Assembly (NCBI RefSeq): GCF_900112425.1
Contig: NZ_FOLP01000035.1
Span: 1 to 47,017, forward strand
Reading direction: 5' to 3'
DNA from: Variovorax sp. OK212
GTDB lineage: Bacteria; Pseudomonadota; Gammaproteobacteria; Burkholderiales; Burkholderiaceae_C
DNA: 47,017 nucleotides
Part shown: positions 40,508-47,017 of the stretch, one piece after another
How positions within the stretch are numbered: the first letter of the stretch is position 1
Layout: the number at the start of each line of letters is the position of its first letter
Made by a program: the position numbers and the translations under genes
The notes under the pieces: model-generated
Seen by the model: only the letters and a program-made list of their open reading frames with translations
Databases searched by the model: none
Told to the model about the DNA's origin: nothing

Positions 40508-40814
40508 CATACGTCGTGCGGTTGACGCGCGAAGCGGTGGAAGATCTGCAGCGTCTTGAGCCTTTCTTCTTGACGCCGCGCTCACGCATGGAGACTGGGA
40601 GTTGCCGGACCGCGCGCTCCTGGCCATCCGAAGGGAGTTCCGGATCTTGGAGACCAATCCCTTCACTTGTCGAATTGCCTTCGACGACCGGCTGGAGCGG
40701 GAACTGGTCATTCCATTTGGCGCGTCAGGCCACGTCGCTTTGTTTCATGTCGTCAGCGAAAGGGAGATCGTGGTGTCTGCTATTCGGCATCAGCGAGAGG
40801 ACGACTACCACTGA
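40504..40814 (+). pseudogene. RelE/ParE-type toxin, frameshifted
   Basis: The GTG at 40504 opens TYVVRLTREAVEDLQRLEPF; after a net minus-one shift in TTTCTTCTT (about 40562-40570) the match continues in another frame with LLDAALTHGDWELPDRALL, REFRILETNPFTCR, LVIPFGASGHVALFHVV and AIRHQREDDYH to 40814. Joined, these make a complete RelE/ParE-superfamily toxin of about 103 residues. The break in a pyrimidine-rich run could be a real inactivating mutation (loss of a toxin is readily selected) or an error. Confidence 0.78.
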
Positions 40815-40929
40815 AAGTGAGCTAGGCGTCTATCAAGCAGGGTAGACGCGCCCCGCAAAAACGTAACATGGGCTGCGAGCAACCAGACGGCAATTGGCCA
40901 TGAGCGCGGACTTGGGTAACGTATTACTC

Positions 40930-41244
40930 ATGACCACTTCGAGTTCTTCCTCCGCCATCAGCCTGACGCCGGTCAAATTCGACCCGCAGCTCTAGGGGTG
41001 CCTAGAGCGCCTGGCCGAGGCGCGTCACCGTGCACCGCACTGGCTCATGCGCGAAGCCATCGCGCAGTACGTGGAGCGCGAGGAGAAGCGCCAGGAGAAG
41101 CGCCAGGAGATGCACCAGCAGGCGGTGGCTGCCTGGGAGGAGTTCCAGCGCAAAGGTCTGCACGCTACAGGCGAAGAGGTGCAGGCTTGGCTGACCAGTT
41201 GGGGTACGGACAACGAACTGCCCGCGCCCGAATGCCACGAGTGA
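40930..41244 (+). pseudogene. CopG-type antitoxin with amber stop
   Basis: The frame starts MTTSSSSSAISLTPVKFDPQL, meets TAG at 40993-40995, and continues in the same frame with LERLAEARHRAPHWLMREAI, QYVEREEKRQEKRQEMHQQA and a C-terminal AWEEFQRKGLHATGEEVQAW. This is a CopG/RHH antitoxin of about 104 residues; the stop falls where relatives have Gln (CAG to TAG would explain it). A shorter product starting at the ATG at 41047 would lack part of the DNA-binding region. The toxin remnant overlaps its end. Confidence 0.72.
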
Positions 41245-41507
41245 GGTTCGACAGCGCCTGCGCGAGTTCCTGCGTCCGAAGAATCCGCAGGCGGCACGGC
41301 ATGCCGGCCAGACCATTTTGCAGGAGCGTGCAGGTGCAGGGCCTGCAGCCGCTGATCGGCCGCTCGTTGGAAGACCTGCCACCGCAGTACCGCGAGTGGG
41401 TGAGCGACTTCGGTCACGGTGGCTACGTGGCGCTGTACCGGTATGACGAGGACATCGACACGCTCACAGTGATGGCCGTGCGCCACCAGCGCGGAGCCGG
41501 GTACTGA
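41232..41507 (+). pseudogene. ParE/RelE-type toxin with two frameshifts
   Basis: The ATG at 41232 overlaps the antitoxin end. After MPRVRF the match shifts to a second frame (QRLREFLRPKNPQAARHAGQ then TILQ) and back to the first (VQGLQPLIGRSLEDLPPQYR, then EWVSDFGHGGYVALYRYD and MAVRHQRGAGY). The combined sequence is a typical ParE-like toxin. Two compensating shifts make base-calling error less likely than real decay. The middle of the protein would be scrambled, so it is probably inactive. Confidence 0.72.
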
Positions 41508-41756
41508 AACGTGCGCCGCGCCGCAAGTCCAGATGAGAGTAGGTCGCACGGCAACACTGCCTGCGTGCCATCCAGATCGCCAATGCATGGCGTCACCTGT
41601 TCTTGGCCGCATGCTCCCTTCGGATTGAGATCGCGTGAGTGCGAAAGGGCGCTGGCGGGTGCCTGCGGCCGACCTGGGCGAGAGTAGATCGCCCGCCAAA
41701 GCCGGCGTCCGCGCGCGGGGCGGCGCGAGCGCTTGCTTGGGCTCGGCTGGGTGCCT

Positions 41757-42550
41757 GAAAAGCCGCGCCAACGCTAGCGCACGGGCGACATGGCTATGGC
41801 TGACCTACCGGCAGGCGCAGAGCCTCGGTGCCCAGGTGCGCAGGGGCGAGCGCGGCGTGCTGTGCGCACACTTCGAGCGCCGGGCGCGCGAGCGTCGCGG
41901 CGATGCCGACGACGTCCTCTCGCAAGACGGGGGGACGAGGAGGCGAGGCTGCGGATGCCGGTGCCCGTGCCGGCGTGCTGCTGTGCCTGCCGTTCTGGCC
42001 GTTTAACGTGGCGCAGATCGACGGGCTGCCGCTCGAAGTGGTGGACCTCGGTGTCGCTGCGCCAGCGGCGAACGTGCAGGGTCCGGTGGAGCGGGCGATG
42101 CGGCTGCTCGGAGGCTGCGATGCGACGATCCGCCACGGCTTCGACCGGGCGGCGTACCTGCCGGCGCTCGGCGAGATCCGGCTGCCGTGGCCGCGGCAGT
42201 TCACGAGTCCCGAGGCGCAGTGCGCGACGGCGCTGCACGAGCTGGTGCATTGGACCAGGCATCCCGGCCGGTTGAACCGGCGCTTCGGGCAACGATTCGG
42301 CGATGCGGCCTATGCATTCGAGGAGTTGGTGGCCGAGCTGGGCAGTGCGTTCGTGATGGCGCACTGCGGGCTGGTCGATGCCACGGTCGAGGGGCATGCG
42401 GCCTACATCGACGCCTCGCTGCAGGTGCTGCGCGGCGATCGCACGGCGATCTTCACGGCGGCGCGTCTCGCGGAGGAGGCCTTCGCGTTCATCGCGGCGC
42501 GGGAGATGCCTGCACTTGGGGAGTCCGCAGCGAGCGCGGAGGACGCATGA
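41757..42550 (+). pseudogene. ArdC-like antirestriction protein remnant
   Basis: The first frame reads ATWLWLTYRQAQSLGAQVRR and GERGVL, part of the N-terminal ssDNA-binding ArdC domain. Between about 41890 and 41985 the match moves to another frame: FNVAQIDGLPLEVVDLG, then ALHELVHWTRHPGRLNRRFG with the zincin HExxH motif (HELVH) and FEELVAELGSAFVMAHCGL. The true N-terminus is missing. ArdC proteins travel on plasmids and ICEs and protect incoming DNA from restriction. The zincin domain from about 42000 on is intact. A product could start internally, but I treat the gene as broken. Confidence 0.75.
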
Positions 42551-42834
42551 AGGTCGTCGACGGTCTCAGGACCTGCCGGCGCGCATACGGGCGTGGCGCA
42601 GGTTTGTTCCGCGTCATGCAACGCGATGGCTGCCAGCACCTGGATTTCGGCCATGGCGGCCTTCGGGAAAGTACACATGTCGCGCACGCGTTGCGGAGCA
42701 CGCCCGCGGTCCGGATCATCACGGCCTCCGTCGTGAAGACGTGCGGGCCCCCAACGCCGGGATCTCGATGCGGCGTGCGCTGGAGACCCGTGCGCTTCTC
42801 TCCACCGTTGTTGTTGCCCGTGCCGTTCAAACTC

Positions 42835-43566
42835 ATGAAAACCTTCTCCCTTTGCGCTGTCACGATGGCCACGCTCGCCATGGGCGTCTCCTCGATCACC
42901 AGCGCCCAGATCGCCTACCTGGGACCGGCAGGCAGTTGGACTCACGAAGCCTGCATGGACCTGTTCGGCGACACGAATCTGGTCGCGCTCGACAGGCAGG
43001 CGCTCTTCAAGGCCCTGCGCGCGAAAACCGTCGCCAAGGCCTGCGTGCCCGCCACGACGTCGGTGGTCGGAGTCACGCCCTATCTGGACGACGTGCTGGC
43101 GCTGGACACGGTGCATGTGGTGGGCGAGCACCCGAAGGCACTGGGCTACAGCCTGCTGGCCAAGCCCGGCACCCGCAAGGAGGACATCCGCACGGTGCTC
43201 GCGCACCCCGTGGCGCTGGAGGAGGTCAAGCTCTGGCTCGATCTGGAGATGCCGGACGTAGAACGCCAGCCAGCGGCCAGCGGCCAGCGGCGGTGGGTGC
43301 TGGGGCATGCGATCCCGGCACCCAGCGGCCATGACAAGACGACGCTGCTGCTGACCGTCGACGAAGAAGGCTTTCAGCGATCGCTGCAGGCGCTCGCGCA
43401 ATCGGCCCGGGTCTTGGCAGTCTACGAACGCCCGGGCAAGCGATCGCTGGATGGGCACCGCTATGTCATCGACGTCGTGGGCCATGCCTCGCAGCCGGAA
43501 ATCGCCAGGCTGCTGGCCGACCGTGCAGAGTTCCGGCTTCTCGGCTCCTACCCGAGGCGGTATTGA
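42835..43566 (+). CDS. exported prephenate-dehydratase-like protein, internally deleted
   Basis: This 243-residue protein has a signal peptide (MKTFSLCAVTMATLAMGVSS, cleaved near SA-QIAY), then a prephenate dehydratase domain (IAYLGPAGSWTHEA, VPATTSVVGVTPYLDDVLAL, VVGEHPKALGYSLLAKPGTR, LAHPVALEEVKLWLD) and a C-terminal ACT domain (DKTTLLLTVDEEGFQRSLQA, VYERPGKR, FRLLGSYPR). Between QPAASG and WVLGHAI about 45 residues usual for the family, including the essential Thr-Arg-Phe motif, are missing without loss of frame, exactly at a 7-bp tandem repeat. Catalysis is therefore doubtful. No good ribosome binding site is seen. Exported versions of this enzyme are unusual. Confidence 0.75.
   Translation: MKTFSLCAVTMATLAMGVSSITSAQIAYLGPAGSWTHEACMDLFGDTNLVALDRQALFKALRAKTVAKACVPATTSVVGVTPYLDDVLALDTVHVVGEHPKALGYSLLAKPGTRKEDIRTVLAHPVALEEVKLWLDLEMPDVERQPAASGQRRWVLGHAIPAPSGHDKTTLLLTVDEEGFQRSLQALAQSARVLAVYERPGKRSLDGHRYVIDVVGHASQPEIARLLADRAEFRLLGSYPRRY
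43270..43290 (+). repeat. three perfect CCAGCGG units
   Basis: Three tandem 7-bp units (CCAGCGG) lie at the deletion point of the prephenate-dehydratase-like gene and encode PAASGQR. The 21-bp array keeps the frame. It may be the scar or the cause of the internal deletion. Confidence 0.85.
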
Positions 43567-43578
43567 ACGCGGGCGCGG

Positions 43579-43598
43579 CGCCGCAGCGCTTTGCGGCG
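43579..43598 (+). terminator. short GC-rich hairpin after the dehydratase gene
   Basis: CGCCGCA (43579-43585) and TGCGGCG (43592-43598) can form a 7-bp stem with a 6-nt loop, starting 12 nt after the stop codon at 43566. No T-run follows, so it is at best a weak terminator. Confidence 0.3.
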
Positions 43599-43724
43599 AA
43601 TGGTCTGCCCAGCGCGGGTTGAGCGGAGGCTCGGTCGCCTCGCATCGTCTTCCGTTCATGCACATCGTGCGCTTCGAAGTAATCTGGCGCGAGGCCGGCC
43701 AAGGCCCGGTCGCCCGGCGCAGGT

Positions 43725-44141
43725 TCAGCGCCCGGTCGGCGCGCGAAGCCAGTTATCCAGCACCAGGCCAGGCACGCGCGCGAAATGCTTCGTGTTGTCC
43801 GTGACGATGACGGCGCCGACCGCCAGCGCGTGGGCAGCGATCATCTCGTCGAAATCGCCGATGGGCGTGCCGCCCGCTTTCAGCTGGGCACGCAGATCGC
43901 CATGTCGCAGCGCTGCGTGCACATCCCAGGGCAGAACCGGCGCAATGCGCAGGAACTCCTGCACGATCCGATGCAGCCGCACGGCCTCGGGACGTCGGGC
44001 GATGCCGAATCTCAGTTCGGAACAGGTCACGGCGGAGATGCACCATTGCCCCGGGGTCATGGCTTGCAAGCGCGTATCGAAAACCGGATTGCCGCGGATG
44101 GCTTCGCTCGCCGCGTTGGTGTCGAGCATGTACAGCGTCAT
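43725..44141 (-). CDS. vapC: VapC PIN-domain toxin
   Basis: This 138-residue intact PIN domain has acidic residues at the usual places: MLDTN (Asp7), SAVTCSELRFGI (Glu), PIGDFDEMIAAHAL (Asp) and VTDNTKHF (Asp). VapC toxins are Mg-dependent ribonucleases, typically cutting tRNA or rRNA; the target of this one is unknown. Its ATG overlaps the vapB stop (ATGA). Among the toxins of this region it is the only one that looks undamaged. Confidence 0.9.
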   Translation of the reverse strand: MTLYMLDTNAASEAIRGNPVFDTRLQAMTPGQWCISAVTCSELRFGIARRPEAVRLHRIVQEFLRIAPVLPWDVHAALRHGDLRAQLKAGGTPIGDFDEMIAAHALAVGAVIVTDNTKHFARVPGLVLDNWLRAPTGR

Positions 44142-44404
44142 TCCTTCCAGCCTTCGAAAGGGTCGCGCAACTGCTCGCTCTGTTCGCGCGCGTCCGGAAA
44201 GTCTGGAGGAACGATGCCCAGTTGCTCCCGCATCTGCATGAACGCACGCCAGTGCGCCGGTGCGCGTTTGGACAGGATGACATCGCCGGTCGCGTCGTCG
44301 CGTCGAATATAGACCTCTGTGGTGCCGTCGAAGCGGAATTCCGCGGGCAGGCGTACGGCTTGGCTGCCCCCGGTGGCAAAGAGTTTGGCGGTAGATTGCT
44401 GCAC
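44138..44404 (-). CDS. vapB: VapB-type (AbrB-like) antitoxin
   Basis: This 88-residue protein has a swapped-hairpin AbrB/VapB DNA-binding N-terminus (STAKLFATGGSQAVRLPAEF then RF, EVYIRRDDATGDVILSKR) and a C-terminal toxin-binding tail ending EQLRDPFEGWKE. I chose the GTG at 44404, with GGAG 6 nt upstream, over longer in-frame extensions that would run through the operator. It is coupled to vapC by an ATGA overlap. Confidence 0.85.
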   Translation of the reverse strand: MQQSTAKLFATGGSQAVRLPAEFRFDGTTEVYIRRDDATGDVILSKRAPAHWRAFMQMREQLGIVPPDFPDAREQSEQLRDPFEGWKE

Positions 44405-44425
44405 GACGGACTCCGGACAGGTGGT

Positions 44426-44447
44426 GTATCTACTAATGTAGCTACAT
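44426..44447 (-). promoter_or_regulatory. vapBC operator
   Basis: GTATCTAC and GTAGCTAC are 8-bp direct repeats with one mismatch, 4 bp apart, and the second lies inside the perfect 12-bp palindrome ATGTAGCTACAT (44436-44447). Placed 22-43 bp upstream of the vapB start, this AT-rich patch fits an autoregulatory operator-promoter. Confidence 0.55.
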
Positions 44448-44881
44448 GACCTCGCCGAGTCAAGGCCCTGGAGCACGAAACACTGCGACGCTGCTTGTGC
44501 CGACCAGGACTTTCGTCGTCAAGCGCCTTTGGTCGGGACGCGGCCGAACAAGGCTCGAGGGCCGGCCGTTCGGTCAGTGCTCGAACCCGGACTCGCGCTG
44601 AGGTCGCAGTGCCAGGATGAAGACGGTCTCGATCCCGGCCAGGGTAGCGGTACAGCGATGCGGACCATGGGTCGGTCAGAGCCCCGGCCTGCGCGCCAGA
44701 GGCCGGCGAGGTTTCTGGCCTGTTGGCGCCGACCGGAATCTGAGCCAGTTTTGCGGGTGGCTCAGTTCTACTTCGGCGCGCACAAGAAAGGCCGTGCGGG
44801 GGCGTCCGGCCATGCCGCACCTCTCTGACCTCCCGCCGATGCTGCTCGACGAGCGGCGGCTCAGCCTCGGTGTCAGCACTG
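44448..44881. other. 434-bp gene-poor region with toxin relic
   Basis: Apart from the RelE-like C-terminal fragment at 44574-44663, no coding signal is supported. The GC-rich open frames on both strands look like chance extensions. Confidence 0.45.
44574..44663 (-). pseudogene. RelE/ParE-type toxin C-terminal fragment
   Basis: The minus strand reads SLYRYP and, after a shift of frame, AGIETVFILALRPQRESGFE then H and a TGA at 44574. This is the characteristic last strand and tail of RelE/ParE toxins (compare YRYDEDIDTLTVMAVRHQRG in the toxin remnant at 41232). No N-terminal part or antitoxin is recognisable upstream. Confidence 0.5.
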
Positions 44882-45238
44882 CTACGCTCGGAACCAAATC
44901 TTGAGGGTCACATACATCGCATAGCTCAGGCCAAAGACCATCCACGCGAGGAAAAACATGTTTGCCCAGTACTCGCCAGCATTGGCCGCCAAGGTGTAGA
45001 TCTGCATCTTGCAAGCTTTGCCAACGCATGGCACTTCACCTCGCACCAGCGCGCGCAAAAACGCGAACAAGAGATAGCAGGCTACGCCAGCACACAGGAG
45101 TAATCCCGCTGGCCCCACGACCCCTTCGGTGCGGTTGCCGCTTTCGTCCCAACGCCTTTTGCGAAGCAAGTTTTGCCCCAGCCTGTACCAGGCAAATCCG
45201 AGCAAGAGCATTAGCGTGTAGTAGAGGGCGGTACGCAT
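44882..45238 (-). CDS. hypothetical membrane protein, three helices
   Basis: This 118-residue protein has three predicted transmembrane segments: LYYTLMLLLGFAWYRL, GPAGLLLCAGVACYLLFAFL and ANMFFLAWMVFGLSYAMYVT. A Cys pair (VPCVGKACKM) lies in the second loop, possibly periplasmic and disulphide-bonded. The ATG at 45238 is the first that gives a sensible N-terminal anchor; the ribosome binding site is weak. I recognise no family. Confidence 0.6.
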   Translation of the reverse strand: MRTALYYTLMLLLGFAWYRLGQNLLRKRRWDESGNRTEGVVGPAGLLLCAGVACYLLFAFLRALVRGEVPCVGKACKMQIYTLAANAGEYWANMFFLAWMVFGLSYAMYVTLKIWFRA

Positions 45239-45395
45239 GTCATCGACTCGTTGGGCTGCGAGAAAGGAGGAAGGGCGGCGTAAGGATCGTATCTGAGCAA
45301 GAAGCCCGGCCGGGTCAACGGAAACGCGCGCTTGAAGCTGACCGAGCGGCAGGGCGCCATTCGGCCCGAGCGCTTCAAGCGCCCGTAGGAAAACG

Positions 45396-45710
45396 CTACT
45401 TGAGGTCGTGTCTGAACCGGGCAACAACGTAGGCCCGCATCGCAGCTGCCAGCGGCGTTGGACCTTCGATCCAGCCGCCGCCGGTACCGCCGCTCGCGCG
45501 CACCGGCAGGCGGCCGACTGCGACGGCGCACCAGGTCGAACCCTTGGCCGGCATCGGAGCGACCTGGATGCCCTCGCGCTCGATGATCGGTCCGCCGATT
45601 GCCCAGTCCGTCGACGGGCGGAAATCGTCGTCGGCGGCCTTTCCATCGGCCCTGGCCACCCAACGATCCAGCGCGAGGCCTATGAGATCGCTGGCGCGCT
45701 CAGCACTCAA
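45396..45710 (-). CDS. DUF2591 (NinX-like) phage-type protein
   Basis: This 104-residue protein matches the DUF2591 pattern: LIGLALDRWVARADG near the start, DFRPSTDWAIGGPIIEREGI, and GPTPLAAAMRAYVVARF at the end. The family includes phage NinX proteins and occurs in prophages and genomic islands; its function is unknown. The TTG at 45710 overlaps the TGA of a truncated upstream frame (TTGA), which supports this start. It has no damage that I can see. Confidence 0.75.
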   Translation of the reverse strand: MSAERASDLIGLALDRWVARADGKAADDDFRPSTDWAIGGPIIEREGIQVAPMPAKGSTWCAVAVGRLPVRASGGTGGGWIEGPTPLAAAMRAYVVARFRHDLK

Positions 45711-45889
45711 TGCAGCGAGACCTTGGCGCCATCCACGGCCACCATCACGCCCGGCGTGCCTTCCGCGACCTCGACGGGCACGCCCATGTGCTCAGTGACG
45801 TCCGCGGCGGCGCCGCCTATGCCGGCGCGCCGCGAGTCCACGTAGCCCTTGTGCTGCTCGGGCGTGAGGATGAATTTCTTCGGATACCA
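45707..45889 (-). pseudogene. C-terminal fragment of an unassigned island gene
   Basis: The minus strand reads WYPKKFILTPEQHKGYVDSR, then RAGIGGAAADVTEHMGVPVE and VAEGTPGVMVAVDGAKVSLH with its TGA at 45707-45709 overlapping the DUF2591 start. It has coding character but no start codon before the frame runs into the alpha/beta hydrolase remnant upstream, so it is a 5'-truncated gene. I do not recognise the family; coupling to DUF2591 suggests phage or island origin. Confidence 0.45.
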
Positions 45890-45899
45890 ATGCTCTGCA

Positions 45900-46465
45900 T
45901 CAAGCTCCGCGAGAAGGCGTCGGGAACAGAGCCGCCATGTCCTTTGCGACAGGGATGTCGAGGTACTTTTCCCATCTTGCCCACAGCAGTTTTATGGGTC
46001 AAGCTACTTGAGCTGGCGAGTGTTTTTGGCCAAGTTCGCACAGACATCGCCAATCATCGCCAGAAAATCCGGCGTCGCGCTTGGCGACCGCGCGAAGTTG
46101 CTGGCGATGACCGGGCAGGAGCTTCTTGTCAAACTTGTATCTGATGGACGGCGTCATCTTCTCACGCAAGGACGTGGATTTTCGGATTGCGCAGAGGCCT
46201 ATAGCCAGGAAAAGCTGCGCACCTTTGAGTCGACGCAGTAGCAGTTAAAAGGCACTAGCCCGGGGATCTGCTTGCGATTTCGTATGGCGTAGTTGATGGC
46301 TGCTGGCCCGCCTGTGTCGTACCCAACGGGTGCGACTTCTTCGAAGCGCAGCGCATTGACGACCACTGCCACGTCCACCAGCTGCGCGAAGCTGTATGGG
46401 TGGCCCAAGCGATTTGTCTGAATCAACAAACCCAGGGAAGTGGAATACGACAGCGTTTGCTCCAA
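45900..46465 (-). pseudogene. alpha/beta hydrolase remnant, multiply frameshifted
   Basis: In successive minus-strand frames one can read VVFHFPGFVDSDKSL, then GHPYSFAQLVDVAVVVNALR, PVGYDTGGPAAINYAIRNRK (nucleophile elbow G-Y-D-T-G-G), later SNFARSPSATPDFLAMIGDV and finally LLWARWEKYLDIPVAKDMAA with a stop at 45900. This is the order of an alpha/beta hydrolase (epoxide-hydrolase-like), but at least three frameshifts and stops break it, and the N-terminal part is missing. It is not the same gene as 18976-19839 judging by its motifs. Confidence 0.65.
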
Positions 46466-46517
46466 AGCATCGAGCACGCCGCTACTTGAAAGCGCGACCC
46501 AACTTCGAGGAGTTGCC

Positions 46518-46769
46518 ATGCAATTCGAGCCCCATGCCAATCACCGCCATGTTGATCTGTCGAGTGCGACAGCCCCCGCATTTTTTCGCGTGGCCGACGT
46601 GATACGCATCACCGCACTGAGCCGCGCCACCTTGTATCGCAGAATCGCTGGAGGCAAGTTTCCTCCTCCTGTGCATTTGGGCGGACGCGCCTGTGGATGG
46701 CCGCGCGGGGCACTTCAGCGCTCGATCGATGATCCGGAGGGGTATTCAAACGTCTCACGGCTTGGTTAA
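46518..46769 (+). CDS. AlpA-family regulator (HTH_17/excisionase-like)
   Basis: This 83-residue protein has the AlpA pattern APAFFRVADVIRITALSRAT then LYRRIAGGKFPPPVHLGGRA, a MerR-like winged helix used by phage and ICE excisionases and island regulators. GAGGAG 5 nt upstream fixes the ATG at 46518. The usual C-terminus (WLESEVxxW) is replaced by WPRGALQRSIDDPEGYSNVS, so the end may be altered. It suggests that an integrative element is or was located here. Confidence 0.78.
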   Translation: MQFEPHANHRHVDLSSATAPAFFRVADVIRITALSRATLYRRIAGGKFPPPVHLGGRACGWPRGALQRSIDDPEGYSNVSRLG

Positions 46770-46878
46770 TCTCAGCCGAGGCCCATTACTCAATTGCCGA
46801 ATGCGGCCGCTGTTGGGTCAATTAGTCCTTTGAACTCGAGATGGGTGTCCGCTACAGACGGCGGATTCAACCGGTCGA

Positions 46879-46919
46879 TGCAACACACTAACCACTGCTG
46901 AGGCAGAAGGAGTGTTGCA
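46879..46919. repeat. 8-bp inverted repeat, possible IS end
   Basis: TGCAACAC (46879-46886) and GTGTTGCA (46912-46919) are perfect inverted repeats, with an inner CTGC/GCAG pair. The upstream TTCAACCGGTCGATGCAACAC and the AGGAG-like spacing resemble the left end of an insertion sequence, possibly IS30-like. The following ATG is at once followed by TAA and no transposase is read before the window ends. Confidence 0.3.
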
Positions 46920-47017
46920 GATGTAAGCGTCTTCTCAGTACCCTCTGTTTTCGTTGAAGGCTGATGTGCAGGATCGGTGGTCCATGCACGCTGCGATGGT
47001 GTGCATGAAGAACCGCT

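Noticed and set aside
40504..40814. Programmed frameshifting in the RelE-like toxin (TTTCTTCTT)
   Set aside because: The run is not a canonical slippery heptamer, no stimulatory structure was evident, and the neighbouring toxin genes are also broken. Decay or sequencing error is more likely.

Overview
This is a GC-rich, gene-dense bacterial window that reads as Burkholderiales, most likely Comamonadaceae and Variovorax-like. The pointers are a Bug/TctC solute receptor with its own operon, a Pao-type aldehyde oxidase with an Fe-S FAD subunit, DUF2934 and acidic 'LGPSDSSDSGSD' small proteins, and IS3-type debris typical of that group. This assignment is inference from gene content. I saw no tRNA, rRNA or CRISPR array.

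Layout. 0.1-4.4 kb is a scarred accessory region: copy A of a repeated hypothetical gene, an intact Phd-like antitoxin/zeta-like kinase toxin pair, about 1.1 kb of relics, a 5'-truncated DUF1016 nuclease and a doubly deleted thiamine-diphosphate enzyme remnant. 4.6-6.9 kb carries two small hydrophilic proteins and a RecQ helicase. 7.0-9.1 kb is a broken two-component system (response regulator with an in-frame TGA, 5'-truncated and frameshifted hybrid kinase) with an IS3 tail and a truncated gene between the halves. 9.15-15.7 kb is a minus-strand respiratory operon (coxB-coxA-coxC-ctaG-triheme cytochrome c) with ATGA overlaps; its subunit I lacks the usual D-channel Asp and K-channel Lys. 15.9-25.9 kb carries a YdeP-type molybdoenzyme, a catalase tail remnant, an alpha/beta hydrolase, paoABC, hemerythrin, CinA-like and DUF421 genes. 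26-30.8 kb (minus) holds DUF72, PRC-barrel, TPP oxidase and SDR genes. 31-33 kb is a collapsed second xanthine-dehydrogenase-type locus followed by a frameshifted cyclophilin-like gene.

33.4-39.3 kb is the most coherent catabolic module: a nitroreductase, a 4-hydroxylaminobenzoate-lyase (PnbB/DUF4863) protein and a Tat-type Bug receptor form one operon. A LysR regulator lies next to it, followed by a second operon of nitroreductase, secreted cupin, AhpD-like protein and HD-domain protein. Near-identical T-N11-A boxes lie upstream of both operons, so the seven genes probably form one LysR regulon for a nitroaromatic acid.

39.7-47 kb is a mobile-island graveyard: copy B of the repeated gene, several decayed toxin-antitoxin modules around one intact vapBC, an ArdC antirestriction remnant, a secreted prephenate-dehydratase-like gene with an internal in-frame deletion, a DUF2591 phage-type gene, an alpha/beta hydrolase remnant and an AlpA-type regulator.

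A recurrent theme is genes that keep both ends but have lost the middle (TPP enzyme, two XDH subunits, prephenate dehydratase), beside single-base lesions in others. Resequencing would be needed to tell decay from base-calling error in the single-base cases.
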